From Endothia cerciana (taxonomy: Eukaryota; Ascomycota; Sordariomycetes; Diaporthales; Cryphonectriaceae): a stretch of DNA of 64,000 nucleotides. Shown here piece after piece: positions 31,729 through 44,487 of this stretch. The notes under the pieces are model-generated. The model made no database searches. It had not been told where the DNA came from and was given only the letters and a program-made list of their open reading frames with translations. The position numbers and the translations under genes are program-made. Numbering within the stretch: the stretch's first letter is position 1; every line of letters begins with the position of its first letter. The stretch spans positions 62,001 to 126,000 of the forward strand of contig JALRMH010000019.1 of the NCBI GenBank assembly GCA_026119935.1. Direction: 5' to 3'.

Positions 31729-32953
31729 ATGACAACCTTGATCTTCATGCCTGGACGTAGACCTCGGGTGGGGGTCTACCCTCGGATCAAGTAAAGAAAA
31801 TAACTGAAAATGCCTTGACCCCGTCGAGTCCGAAGATCGGCTTCGTCCCATTCGCCCGCCTCGCTACCATGTCCGGGCGCAGCTCGCAGAGGAGGGCAAG
31901 GTGATTGTGTGTCCCGGTGTCCAGGACGGCCTCTCCGCCAGAGTATGTCTGGACGAGGGGTTTGAGAACCTGTACATGGTGGGGTCCCCACACACGCATA
32001 TATGACGTGAACATACGATCAGATGACAGAGGGTGGCACTGACGAGCTCGTCAGACCGGCGCCGGCACGGCGATCTCTGTGCTCGGGATGCCCGACCTCG
32101 GGCTCGCGACGGCCGACGATATGGTCCGGAACGCAGGCATGATAGCCGGCCTGGACCGTAACGTCCCGGTCATCGCGGACGCAGACACGGGCTACGGCGG
32201 GCCCGTCATGGTCGACAGGACGGTGAGTTCGCCCCCCCTCCCCCCCCCAACCTTCCCCCTTTCCCCTTCTTCGTTCAGTCCTTCATGCACCCTTCACGAG
32301 CCAGCTCACCGTAGGGCTAACCCGCACCCCGCCAGGCCGAGCGCTATATCCGGGCCGGCGTGGCGGGCCTGCACATCGAGGACCAGGCGGCCACGAAGCG
32401 CTGCGGCCACCTCATGGGCAAGGAGCTCGTCGACGAGGCGACCTTCGCCGCGCGCATCCGCGCCGCGGCGGCCGCCCGCGAGGCCGCCGGCGACGACATC
32501 GTCATCATCGCGCGGACGGACGCGCTGCAGTCCCTGGGCCTCGACGAGGCCGTCCGGCGGCTCCAGCTCGCCGCGCGGGCCGGCGCCGACGTCGCCTTCC
32601 TGGAGGGCATGGGCACCCGGCAGCAGATGCGCGACAGTGTCGCAGCCCTCGCGCCGATGCCGTGCTTACTCAACATGGTCACGGGCGGGCTCACGCCCCT
32701 GGTCTCGCGCGACGAGGCCCGGGACATGGGCTACAAGATCGTCATCTGGCCTTGCTTCGCCATGACCGCGGCGATTCTCGCGTACCGGGAGGCCGCCAAG
32801 GAGCTCAGGAGCATAGGCATGGTAGCGGAGAAGAAAGATGAGAACGGGAAGGTGAGGGGTGGTGTCAGGGAGTGTTTCGAGGTGTGTGGGCTGCACAAGT
32901 ACACGGCGTTTGACAAGGAGATGGGCGGCCAGGCCTTTGCCAGCGGGGTCTAG
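31729..32953 (+). CDS. Isocitrate lyase/phosphoenolpyruvate mutase superfamily protein (carboxyphosphonoenolpyruvate mutase- or oxaloacetase-like)
   Basis: The predicted 324-residue TIM-barrel enzyme belongs to the superfamily that cleaves or rearranges C-C or P-C bonds of 2-oxo acids with Mg2+. Exons are modelled as 31729-31767, 31829-31978, 32055-32222 and 32336-32953, all in phase. Signatures are VIVCPGVQDGLSARV, TGAGTAISVLGMPDLGL, the metal-binding DADTGYGG (about 106-113), GVAGLHIEDQ, the catalytic-loop motif TKRCGHLMGKELVDE, and VIIARTDALQSLGLDEAVRR. KRCGH replaces the KKCGH of true isocitrate lyase, and the length is that of the short family. Substrates in this branch include oxaloacetate, 2-methylisocitrate and dimethylmalate; the sequence does not decide. 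The first two introns use weak GTGGGG donors. Exon 1 is inferred only from an ATG, phase and branch point, so the start is uncertain. Confidence 0.85.
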
Positions 32954-34030
32954 GTGGCGAACAAACTTGAGGCTTTGAGATGAGGTTACTTCTCTCCCTT
33001 CCAAGCTCTTTCAAAAATACCTTCTCCGTTCCAGCCAGGTAGGCATCTCAGGTCCTCAGCCATCTGCGACATCGCTTGCTCTATGTCATCCACTCTACAA
33101 GCTTGATACCCTGAGCACAAGCCTTGACGAATCATCACGCCGAATCCAAATATAGTGTTTAAATATATCATTTAATCATGTACGAATGATGCCTTTCCCT
33201 TATATGACAATACAGCCCTTGTTCCTGTTCCTGTGCCTGATTGCTATTCCCAGCATTGTGAATATCTCGTCACCTTTGAGACAGGTATCTATCGCCCTCT
33301 GTCAGAATGGCTTGAAAGATCCCTCCACCATCTTGTCGCCCTTGGTATCCAGGGTAACCGGATCTAATTTATACCACAGCAAACAATACAGGATAAAGAA
33401 TGGAAACTAGGTGTACCTAGGGAAAAATGCACCGCCCTTGGTCCCGTCGCTCAACATTCACGAATCCATATCCCGTTGTCGTCGGCAGAGTCCAGCTTGA
33501 TCACCTGCTCGGCAGAGCCTGAATCGCACACTCGACGCCGGAAAACCTTCTCCTAATCAGCCTTGCCGAAAGAAAGCATGTTGTTTGGCCTTGGGACCTG
33601 GTCCAATCTCAAATTTGTCCCCTGAAAACCATAGATCCAAGAAGTAACGCCCAGAGCTAGAAAATATAAAACATAAAAAGCAAGCTTGCAAACCGAGTCC
33701 GACTGCTGTGCCTGCCCTGTGGACCCTTGAGAATCAATCCAAGCACCATCACGCCGAGAACCGCATGAACCCTGTTATGAGGACAAGACAGAAATACCCT
33801 GTTTCAACAAGGAGCAATTACAAAATAATTTTCAACGGAAACCAGCAAAGAACCCGAAACACCATTTGATGAGCTGTCCCTGTAAGACCAAGCACACGAG
33901 GCTTGATAAGAAAGGTGATCAGCTGAGATATGCCCCCGCAGGACTGGTTCCTGTCATGTAAGCCGGCCAGGTCAAATCGACCTGTCGTGATGCATTTGAT
34001 GCAGTTTCGTCACTCATGAACTGTGGCCTC
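32954..34030. other. Convergent 3' intergenic region
   Basis: About 1.1 kb, fairly AT-rich, between the PEP mutase-family gene and the ATG1 3' end. I see no gene or repeat. Confidence 0.5.
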
Positions 34031-37000
34031 TTACGAGGCGTGAGAAGGCAAGCTTCTTGGAGTCCCGTCACCACTGCGGCGTCGGAGGACATTTTGTTGC
34101 TGTTGCTGGAGCTTCGTTGCGCTTGCAATCATGCGTAGCTTGCCCTTGACCGTGGCAAGTCGACCGGAAATCATGCTTATCACTGCACGATGTTAGCGGA
34201 TGCTTCTCTATATACATCATCATAATAACTCACGCTTTCTGATAGCCTGTTGGTCGTCGGGATTAATCTCGGAGGCGTCCTCCCGCGAAGTCGTACGCTC
34301 GTCTTTCGAGGACCCTGAGATCCGCCTCTTAGGCAGGTCTTCGTCGTTGTCTAAGACTGCCTCGAGCATACAAATTGCTGTAACGTAGGAGATTTCACAG
34401 CCTGCAAGATCTTCATTCGAGATCTCGTCAATCGCTGCTTTGCGACTCATCTCCACGGCCCGGTCGTACATAAGCTTCTCCGCACTGATGCCGGGCGTGA
34501 TGACGACGCCGTCCACGGCTGAGCCGCCCGCTGTCCCGGCCTCTGTTGAGTGGTTGCTGGGATGACTAGGATGCTCCTCCGGCAAGTTCCTCTGTGCCTC
34601 GATAAGCTTCAGGCGTACCACCTCGGCCTTCTCCAGGACCTCATTGAAACGTGAGCGAACCCATTGCACAGCCGAATTGATCCGGGGGGTCAGACTTTGC
34701 GCACTGCCAGAGTCGCGGGCGGATGAATGGCCGCCAGATGCCTCCGAACGTGTCCTTCTTGACCACCACAAGCTCGCCACATCCATGGATTTGGCGAGAA
34801 GCGACAAGGCCTTGACATACAGCACCAGCGCCTCTTCCGACAATGAAACTATGGCATCCGGAGTGAGCCCGTCTTCGACTTCAGAAGCTGTCCTGTCCGC
34901 CGGCACACCGCCTAGTCCATGGTCCATAGATGGGGTCAGGGGCACAAGTTGCTTGTACTTGACTTCGGCAAAACCGTAGACGACGTCACTCCGTGTGGCG
35001 ATCTCTTCGATGCACTGAGCAACACGGGCATCCTCATCGTATGGTGCAGTCTGCTTCCCATCACCTATCAGGTTCACAGGAGCCGATGGGGTGGGGTAGG
35101 CCGGGAAAGGGTTGTACAGCTGAGGCGGAGAGGCACCTTTGCCAAGAACTGGCGGATATTTGATGCCCAGAAGACGGAGACTAGCATCCTGAATGGCTTT
35201 GGAGATGTATGAGGTGGCAGAGCCTGGGCTCACACTGAGCGAGGACTTGCGCTCATGAGCATTCGGCCGCCTGCCTTGTGCAATCTGCAAGGCTCGTGAA
35301 GGTGCAGGTGCAACGGCACCCGTGGTTGAGTCAGGAGCACCCTGGGTCGTGGTCCGCCGCACCATCTGTCCCGACTTAGGGGATTGACCTTGTGCCAGTG
35401 AGGCCATTCGCCCGTTGGCAGCCAACTCATCAGCCAGAGCATTGACTGCGACTTGATTCTTGTCCACAACGACATAGTCACGCTCAAAGGCAATTTCCTG
35501 CTCCGCCTTCTCATGCTCATTCGAGTTCCGTCCTGGCCGACTACGAGGCTGCTCTGCGATGCCTCCTGGTGATGCTCCGTCGCGAGCGACCTTGTTGGCC
35601 GACGCATTGGACATTGCACGCCGACGAGCCTCGTACATCATCGGACGGACTGGAGCTGAAGTTGATGGCACAGGTTGTGGTCGTCGGATACCCAGACCTT
35701 CTCCCGTCTCCTGGCGCGGGGAGTAACTAAGTCTAGGTGAAGGGTGGCCGAGCTGTTTCTCGGTCTCTGTAGGGGTGGATAAAGGAGAACGCCTGTATGG
35801 TCTCTCCGCAGGCTCCACGGGCGATGAGACAGCCTCACCCCCGCTCAGGTCTTGGCCCGTGCCATAGCGTCGAAGTGATGACTTTCGGCTGATCGACTCT
35901 GGCTCATTGGGCTTGGAAGCAGCTCCGACCTCCTTTGGCTTCCTAGACTCCACGGGTCTGGGCAGGTCATCCTCGACGAGTCCCGGTATCTCACCTGTCA
36001 CAGTGTCATGAGTAAAGAAGGCGTCAAAATTGATCCGCTCGACAGGACTCCTCTTGAGGAGTGCGCGAATGAGAGCTCTCATCTCCAGTGAAAGAACGGT
36101 CTCCCTTGGGAACTTGATCACGTCACCTCCTGCTTCTATCTTCCGGAGGAGCTCGACATGGTTGGTAGCCCGGAAAGGAGCCCGCCCTGCCGCCATCTCG
36201 TACAAGACGGTTCCCATAGACCAAAGATCGGCCTTGGCATCGTAACGTTCGTAACGCAAGATTTCCGGAGCCATGTACAGGGGGGAACCGCAGAGGGTCT
36301 CGGCGAGCGAGGTGGACGGCAACACACGTGCAAAACCAAAGTCTGCCAACTTCAGCATAGGTAGAGACCGTAGACCGGCTGCCGGAATGAGACTGTCGGA
36401 ACTGGCGCCGAGGATGGGTCGCTTGTTCTTGTCCTGTTCTCGATAGACAGGCGATGGAAGCAATAGCAGGTTCTGGGGCTTGATGTCACGGTGGATCAGG
36501 TTCTTCCCGCGCAGGAACTCGAGAGCGCTTGCGAGCTGCTTCAGAAAATGACGTATTATGACCTCGTTCAGACCGCCGTTTGGGACCCCGGGGTATCTCC
36601 GCGCCATGTCCTTGGTGGCTGGGTGTGCCGGGAAGAACTCCCTCTTCTTGATGAACAGCGACAGGTCGCCGAGCTCACAATATTCCATCATAAGGTGAAT
36701 GTGGGACGGAGTCTCGACACATTCATGTAAGGCGACGATGTGAGGGTGACGAAGCGTCTCGAGAATCTTGATCTCGGTGTAGAGGTTCTCCTTCACCTTA
36801 CCCTTCAGCTTCCCAAGTTCGACGGATTTGATCGCGACGAAAGCTCCGGTCTTCTGAATAGACAAAAGGAGTGTCAGTCTGTGGCAGACAAACGGAACAG
36901 TCAAGGCGCGCAGAGGATTGTCTGAGTCAACCGTGCCGGAGGCCTTGTCCTCCTGAGAGGGAGAAGCCCCAGGACGTCGAGGTATGGGGGCCCGACAAGC

Positions 37001-37152
37001 AGATTGGCGGGTAGGGCTAGGGGGCTGACCTTGTGAGTACCCGAATACACAGTGGCGAAGCTGCCCTTCCCGATCTTAGCACCCACGCTCCATTGATCCA
37101 TAGCATCGTTGGAAGGGCGGGATCGCCCTGGCGTGGAGGACTGCGAAGCCAT
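34031..37152 (-). CDS. ATG1: Serine/threonine kinase ATG1 (autophagy initiation)
   Basis: ATG1 is the ULK1-type kinase that starts autophagosome formation with ATG13 and ATG17. Exons are 37152-37030, 36853-34234 and 34182-34031, giving 964 residues. The kinase domain shows the Gly loop IGKGSFATVYSG at about 27-38, the VAIK lysine near 49, HRDIKPQN at about 162-169, DFG at about 212 and the activation-segment CGSPLYMAPE. A disordered middle follows. It contains DYVVVDK, matching the YxxV ATG8-interacting motif known in yeast Atg1. The C-terminal third is helical (DARVAQCIEEIATRSDVVYG, LYVKALSLLAKSMD), as expected for the MIT-type ATG13-binding domain. The last exon adds SMISGRLATVKGKLRMIASA. 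The first intron is 176 bases, long for this window. A gene-poor region of 5.6 kb lies upstream. Confidence 0.97.
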
Positions 37153-40100
37153 TTCTTCCTGTGAGAGTTGGCACTGGACAGGAAGGTAGCTGTATTGACG
37201 TAGCCCGCGGGCCTAAAGGTAGTAGGAATCGAGAGTCTCTGTCGTTGGCGTCATGTACACATGTAGGGAGGTCGGCTGGTGTAGGGTGATGAGTGGACGA
37301 TGGGTTGTTCCTGTCCCGAGGCAGAGGTGAGCCTTGAGGGAAATGGTGAGTTAGAAGGAGGAAGTAAAATGGAAAGAGAAGTGGTGGAGTCTGGATGATG
37401 CTGGGAACCCAGGAGGTCGATATGGCAGGGCAGCGGCAGGCAAGGGTCTGCTTCGACGCAACGCAATGATGGTCGTCGAGATGGGAGGTGAGTGACCTCG
37501 GAGTCCTGAGGTGCGTAACCGCAATGGAGCAATAGCATGGGTGTAGGCCATTGCATAGGATGGGGTGCATTGGTGCGTGCGTACCTTGTTGGAGTGCTGC
37601 AGCAAACTGGAGGCCAACAGACAGGGACCCTAGTAACGACTAGGGGGGGGGGGGTCTGCTGAATGTGAGCCCGCTGGATGAGATCGTCGTAGGCAGACTT
37701 GGCAGGATACGACACGGCGCGGTGTGAAGAAGCGGGCGGAGCTGACCACCTGTAGGTGAAGGGCGTTGTTTGAATGACGGCCGGCGATAAGGTGAGAAGA
37801 GTCGCGAACTCAGACGACGATGTGGTTGTGGTGGTGGAAAGGCTAGAACGGCGCTCAACGGCTGCTGCTGGTTGAGGTCAGGAGGCGGGCGTACGACAGG
37901 ACGGCCCTATGACTGCGTGTGCTGAGAGGTGTGGGCGCTTCCGTTGGTCTCGTACTGCTTTTTCAAGGGTTGCAGATGTACTATGTAACAGGCCTAGGCA
38001 CGGGTGCTGCGGGCGTCGAGGGTGAGGGTGAGGGGATTGGGGGGTGGGAGGACTGGATCGAGCCCTTGAAGGTCAGGATGTGGTGAGGTACCTCTTATCT
38101 GTACACGAGCTACCGAGACCAACTCAATGACTCAGATAGCAAGGTGCTTGGGTCAGGTCTCGAGGCCAAGTGCGAGACCGAATGCAGATCGACGGTCGGG
38201 GAGAGCGACGCTGGTATGGGTGAAGGAGAAGAACAACAAGGAGATGGAGTCGGATGGAAAGAAGACGAGACGGATTGTTGGGAGAGAAAACAGAGGGTAC
38301 GGGGCAGGATGGATCATCGATGTCGATTAGTCACCGACGACGGGAGGTCGAGTATGGAGCAGATGGAAATAACAGGATGACATATGGCCAAGGGTGTCTC
38401 TGGGCGGCACTGAGCTGGCCTGACCAGATCGAATGGGTCTCAGGTGTCAAAAGAAGAGACCCGATGGCGGGTGAGGAACCATGGAGGTAGTGGCAGAGAC
38501 AGGGAGAGGGAAGGGGAGTCGATGAGGGTGAGGGCGAGGGTGGTGACCCAGGGCTCGTGATGTGATCGAAACGGGAGATGGCCAATGCAACCAGTACCCG
38601 ATTGGACTGGGCCCCCTGCCGCGCTCACTTGAGCAGCCCAGTCCCCAGTAGGGCTTCCTAGCTTGGCCTAACTGAGCCCTCCCACGAGCCCGCCCACTAT
38701 GTCAGCTGGTCCCTCACAGGTAGTACTGTCCGCTGCCAGTGCCACGACGGCCGCTCTAGACCTAGTCGGAATTACATGTCAGGGACCTGCGTTGACGTGA
38801 CCGTCCTGAAGCCCCCCTCCAGAAGAGACCATGCTCATACTGGCTCTCCACCAGATCGCGAGTCGCCACCTGCACGCGGAGCCCCGAGGCTCACCTGTAA
38901 CTCGTCAACCCGCCGGCAAGCAAGACAGGTCAGGTCAGGCTGGGGGCAGATAAGCCGCGGTTCCTGCTGGGTATGCGTGACGGCCTGTCGACGGGCCCTA
39001 CAGTACGACGATAAGCCCTGTGGCATTCACGTCAGACCCCAAGCTCCACTCCAGAAGGTGGGAAGGCTGCGGGATCGTCTGCAAGCACTCTAGCACTGCA
39101 ACACACACAGCATGGCGTTTGCGGAGGCACGGCCGGGCCGGTAGCAATAAGTAGCAGAGCCCTGAGCAGGAGAGATGACAGTCGGGCCCAACCGGCATCT
39201 GCTTCCTGAACCACCCGCTGGCAAATTCACTGGCGGCGCCGTCACCCAGGCACGGATGTACTCTATACTCTATCCAACCCCCAAAAATCATGCCTCTCCT
39301 GCGCCTTGCGATAACAACGCGCCTCGGCTGCGATAACGGAGCCTTTCCTGCCTGGCCTCACGACGGAAGCCGTGTCGAGGTCCATCCACCCTGACGTTCA
39401 GACCATCCATCCTTCGAATCACCACCATCAGGCTCTGAGGACCGCGGCGGTCTGCCACCCACCGCTACCCACCTCTCATAGCTGCAGGACTGGCGAGCCT
39501 CAGCCGTTGCTCACATACGAGTCGTACGGATCACCTAATTCAGGAACCCACTTGCGAAACGCTTCCATGTTATTCACGCCGACCAGTAGGTGACCTCGAA
39601 CATCCCATAGCGCGCCCGGCTCTGCAGCTGGTATTGGGGCCACCGTCGGCCGGATGTATCAGAACGGGGGTCTCGGTCCTCACGACAGGATAACACCATC
39701 CCACTCTTTTAGTCTGTCATCGCGCGCCCGCCCGCGCCCGCCCCCCCCCCGTGTGTGAGAGCGTGTACACCGCAAGAGGATGCCTCAAGGGTCCTCAAAC
39801 GATCATGACGATGCCGTAAACGGTCTATCGGTGCCTGGTCGCGCTCGGCTGTTGCTCTGTGGGCAGACCGTGCGGGGCTCCCCCCGGGCCGGTCGCCGGC
39901 CCCGCGCCATGCAGCTAGATATCGGCAGCTCAGTTCACGGCCTGATGCGCCTTAGATCAAGTATCCTGCAGCAGGTGTACGGTCCTATACAATCCCATCA
40001 GAAGGTTCCTCTCGGCGCTCGACCCAGGAGGGGATGGTGCTAGCCAATAACACCCTCCAGACATCTTCCAACCGGTCCACTCAAGACACTGCCTGACTCT

Positions 40101-41492
40101 AGCGTGGTGAGGTGTCTGTTGAAGTACAAGGACTCAGTATCTGGGCAGGCTGCAGTACACGGCTGCCTACCACAGACGCAGATCCCCTCATTTGGTGCGC
40201 ACGCTCTTGTACACCTACCGTGGCGACCCGGGATCGATGCGGCGTGGCCAGCCTCCTTCCTCACTCTGCCAAGCTCCAACCCAGGCTTATCAACCTGGGT
40301 GGTGGCCCTTGGTGACATCGATAACGTCGCCGCATCAGACAGACTATTTCCGAGGAGACCACTTCCAACAACAAACAACAACTATGGATTACTGGTAGAT
40401 ATGGGCCTAGTGATCCGCCGCACGCCAGTGCTTTACACACCAGGATAGCTCCTGATTATCACTCTCCCCTGAGGTGGACGGACATATTTGTCGTACAGAC
40501 AGGTCCAATGAGCGAGCGTCATTAGGCCAACCCAGGACCCTGTCTGACCATGAACAGTGAGCACTCACTCACTCTACGCAGTGTGCAAGCTTCCTCCTTT
40601 CGTCACGCCTCCCACACCCTTCCTGCGCCCGACCCAAGTCGCCCAATGGCCTCTTTGGATGAACCTGTCTTTGCATGACACCTCTGCGAGACGACCTGCT
40701 CAACCTCACTGGCTCGATACCTGCCTCAGCAATCAGTTTGCTGAGGCTGTCGAAATGCGTTTAGGCCCTCCACTGGGGCGCTAGACCACCACAGGCCCCC
40801 CCCTGGTCGCCTGCATGATATCGGCATCTCAATGTCTTAGTCCCTGCTGGATGGAGCCCGTCTCCTTGCAGCTGGGGCCGTGGGTTGATGATTCGTTCAG
40901 ACCACTGCTCTGCAGGATCCCCTCCCCTCCCCCCCAGACGTCGGATGTGTGGCCTAGGCGCACTTTATAACAAACGAGGCTGAATCCACGGCGACTCTGT
41001 TAGCGCCCAGATAGACATTTGACACGAGACACCACGACCACCCGCGCGTCGAAACAAACAAAACAAAACCCTGGGTCTGGTAGCCCGGCTAAAGTTCTCG
41101 AGCCTCTTCTTCTCCTCGCCCAGAGCCGAGTCAGGAACGGAAGTGACTATGACGTCCTTTGCGTGTTTATTACTACAAGCCTCGAGTCATTTTTTCTCTC
41201 GAGCCCGGCAGTCTGTCGTCTGCTGCTCTGCAGGCGGTGCTCCCCTTCTTCCCTCACCAGCAAACAGGGAGAGGACAGCAGCCAGCATACGGGGAAGGGT
41301 GGCATGGAAAAGGGACGGATATGTGGATTAGCCCTCTGGGGCTGGGGGGGCAACGTAGTTGGGGACACCGTCCAGGGCGCCCTGCAGTTTCCCACTTGTG
41401 GATTTCGGCATGTGGAACCCAGGCGGCGAACGGCTCAGGGTCCCCACCGGGCGGCGACAAGCCTCAGCCTGACGCAGACCTGGACTGGACAG

Positions 41493-41554
<62 letters not shown>

Positions 41555-42807
41555 TCCTCTCTTTCTCCACCTGCACCGGTTGGCATCACTCAATCCACCG
41601 CGGCAGGCTCTCTCACTCACGCGCCCATCCGTCAGTTGCCGCCCGATCCCCGGGCGCTTGGGGGAGTCAGCAACACACACATAGGCGGCGGGCCGAAGGG
41701 TCCTACAGTAATCCCACAGATCAATCGTCCGGATGCGTTGTCTGGCGTTCATTGATCAGAGGCCGCATGCAACCTACACCCCCCTCCCCCCGGACGCGCT
41801 TCCCAGCATAGGAGACGCAGTTCAGCGTGCGGATGCGGCCAGCCCACCCACATAGACTACTCTGCATCATGCAAGAGGACGGAGGAGCCTGCGTCGCTAA
41901 ACAGGCGGGGCGCCGGGCGGCGGCCTGAACAGGTGCATGCCGGTTGACGAATGGAGAAGCCTCGTTCGCTCAACCTCTGAGGTCGATCTCGAGATCTGAT
42001 AGGCGGGGCGGTACTTGTTCTAATTCGTTGCGGCCTGGGCCGTGCCAGCAGACGAGCTGTCGTGAATGCTTGTGGGTGCCGGAGGGGAGGGAGGCCCCCG
42101 CTGCCCATTGTGGTATCCAGATGATGTGTCACGATGCCGAGCAGAAGCGCACATTTGCGGGGGAGGAGGCTCTGTGAGTCCTTGCTGTCTTTCTGCCTGC
42201 CTGGTCCTCGCGGTTACGTGATTCACTGGTGCTGGGGGTCTCACGGCTTCTACTTAAGGACAGTTCGTGCCGGGCTGCGGCCGTCAGCCCGTGGCCAAGG
42301 AAACATGGCGATCCTCCACGGCAATGATCTGCTCTGTTGTGTACTTGTGTGATATCATCTGTTGTCTTTGGTCTATGCATATTTCTGTCCCGGCTGCCCA
42401 GGTATCCTGATGATGCAAGAATAAGTCACTTCCAAACCAACATCAATCTTGGCTGACAGCATGGGTTCATGTCACCAGGCCAGGTAGCGTCATGGCTCGT
42501 TGCCCGTTCAGCAATGCCCATGCCTAGGACCAGCCCCCCCCCCCCCCGCCCCGCGAGGACCCTGGCCCAGAGCCGCAGGACGACAGCCTTGTCGTTCCAA
42601 CCTCGCTGCTGAGAAAGATCATTTCCCCGGATTTTCACATCCTCAGACCCACCTCTTGCGTCCTTCCCATCAGCAAGCGAAGCGGTAAACGACTTGTGTC
42701 GTCGGCTTGCCCCTACCGTTTGGCCAGCATCACAGCCTGGCGTCACGGGGGTGGACGAGCCTAGCCACGTGGCTCTCGGCGGCTCTCTTTCGAGCGGAGA
42801 CGCCAAC
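37153..42807. other. 5.6-kb gene-poor region between ATG1 and ornithine aminotransferase
   Basis: This interval holds the ATG1 promoter and leader (G12 tract at 37643-37654) and the 3' flank of the aminotransferase gene. Many short GC-rich frames occur on both strands, but none shows a domain, a plausible splice chain or protein-like texture. Simple repeats present are a C10 tract (39741-39750), a CT dinucleotide repeat (41494-41552) and a C14 tract (42534-42547). I see no transposon ends. Confidence 0.5.
41494..41552. repeat. (CT)n dinucleotide microsatellite
   Basis: About 29 uninterrupted CT units in non-coding DNA. The repeat yields misleading Leu-Ser and Arg-Glu open frames on the two strands. 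Confidence 0.95.
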
Positions 42808-44487
42808 CTAATGTTCGGCGTGCTTCGCGTCCGGCAGCTCCTTCAAGGCCTCGCCGATGATGCTCAGCGCCTTCCGCAATTCCGCTTCCGTAATGACCAG
42901 AGGAGGAGCAAATCGGATGATGTTCCCGTGCGTCGGTTTCGCCTGTCCCGTATTAGTCCCCACATGCTTCGCTGTCCCTGGTGCGTAGTGCGAAAGCACC
43001 GCCGGGCGGTACCTGCAGGACAGGCGGTGAAGACCAGTCGAGCAGGCGGTCGCCGGTGCGAGTGCAACAAAACAGGCAGATTCCGGAGATGAGCTTACCA
43101 GAAGACCCTTCTCCTTCAACAAAATGCACAGATCCCAGGCAGACCTGCCATTGGCTGCGGACTCATCGATGACCACCGCGTTCAGGAGGCCCTTGCCCCG
43201 AACCTTCTGGACGATTGGCGAGTTGAACGAGGCCACCCCTTCTCGGAAGATGTTTCCCAGCTTCTCGGCCTTCGCCGTCAGGTCCTCCTCCTCGATGAGT
43301 TCCAGGGCGCGCAGCGAAACAGCGCATCCCAGAGGGTTTCCACCGTACGTGCTGCCGTGCGTTCCTGGCTCAATCACCAGCATGACATCCTTGTCGGCCA
43401 AGACGCACTGTAGAACCATGTCAGCCCCGGTAGCCCTCCCCAACACAAAGTACCGTTATAGGGGGTCTGTCTCGCTTCAGCCCCAGGAGGCCCGGCATAC
43501 TCACCGAAACAGGGTACATGCCACCCGAGATGGCCTTCCCAAGGGTCACGAGATCGGGCTTGATGCCAGCCCACTGGTGGCAGAGCATCTTTCCCGTGCG
43601 CCCGATGCCCGTCTGGATCTCGTCGCAGATGAACAGCACGTTGTGCTTCTTGCACAGGGCCGACACCTTGCCCAGGTAGTCCTCGTCCGGCACGACGACG
43701 CCCGCCTCGCCCTGGATAGGCTCGACGATGAAGGCCGCGGTCTCCTTGCCGTGAGCCTCGAGGACCTCCTCGAGATCGGCGATGTTGTTGTACCGGATGG
43801 CCTTGCCGGTGGAAGGGGAGGTAGCGCCGATGTTGGGCACGTAAGGGCCGTAGTTGTCTCGTGACTCGGGGTCAGTGGACAGCGAGATAGCCGTCATCTA
43901 GAATAGCCGCCGCGGTGTTAGATCCCGACGCCTGCCGCTCTACACCTTCGGCTCAAGGATGCTGCCCAGCAGCAAGCAGCACTCACCGTCCTTCCGTGGA
44001 AGTTCTCGAGGGCCGAAAAGACCAACGCCTTCCCCTCGGGGACCTTCTTGACCTTGTATGCCCACTTGCGAGCGATCTTGATGGCCGTCTCGACGGCCTC
44101 GGCGCCCGTGTTCATGGGCAGCACCATGTCGTAACCGAACATGTCCTTCACCTTCTCGGCCCAGACGGGGAACACATCGTTGTGGAAGGCGCGGGACGAC
44201 AGCGTCAGGCGCCCGGCCTGCGCGGTGAGGGCCTTGATCAGCTCCGGGTGGCAGTGGCCCTGGTTCACGGCGCTGTAGGCGGACAGGAAGTCGATGTAGT
44301 GCCTCCCCTCGGGGTCCCAGACGTTGACGCCCTCGGCGCGGGCGAAGACGACGGGGAGAGGGTGGTAGTTGTGGGCGGCAAACTCGTTCTCGGCGGCGAT
44401 GGCGCCGCTGGTCGAGGAGGTGTGGTAGTGGGAGGCCCCGTGGCCGGTGCCGTTGGCGGAGACGTCCTTGTCTGCGTGAGGCGCCAT
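42808..44487 (-). CDS. CAR2: Ornithine aminotransferase
   Basis: This PLP enzyme transfers the delta-amino group of ornithine to 2-oxoglutarate, giving glutamate semialdehyde, in arginine catabolism. Exons are 44487-43987, 43897-43505, 43407-43099 and 42942-42808, all junctions falling between codons, giving 445 residues, the normal family length. Landmarks are YIDFLSAYSAVNQGHCHP, MNTGAEAVETAIKIARKW, ENFHGRT at the first junction, TAISLSTDPESRDNYGPY, the PLP-binding Asp region FICDEIQTGIGRTGK, and the Schiff-base lysine in TLGKAISGGMYPVSC. Next come GTHGSTYGGNPLGCAVS and the C-terminal AKPTHGNIIRFAPPLVIT. There is no obvious mitochondrial presequence, consistent with a cytosolic enzyme as in yeast. 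The 156-base last intron is in-frame open at first, which gives spurious read-through. Confidence 0.96.

Noticed and set aside
41328..41752. Frames with long Leu-Ser or Arg-Glu runs
   Set aside because: They come from the CT dinucleotide repeat and have no flanking protein-like sequence.
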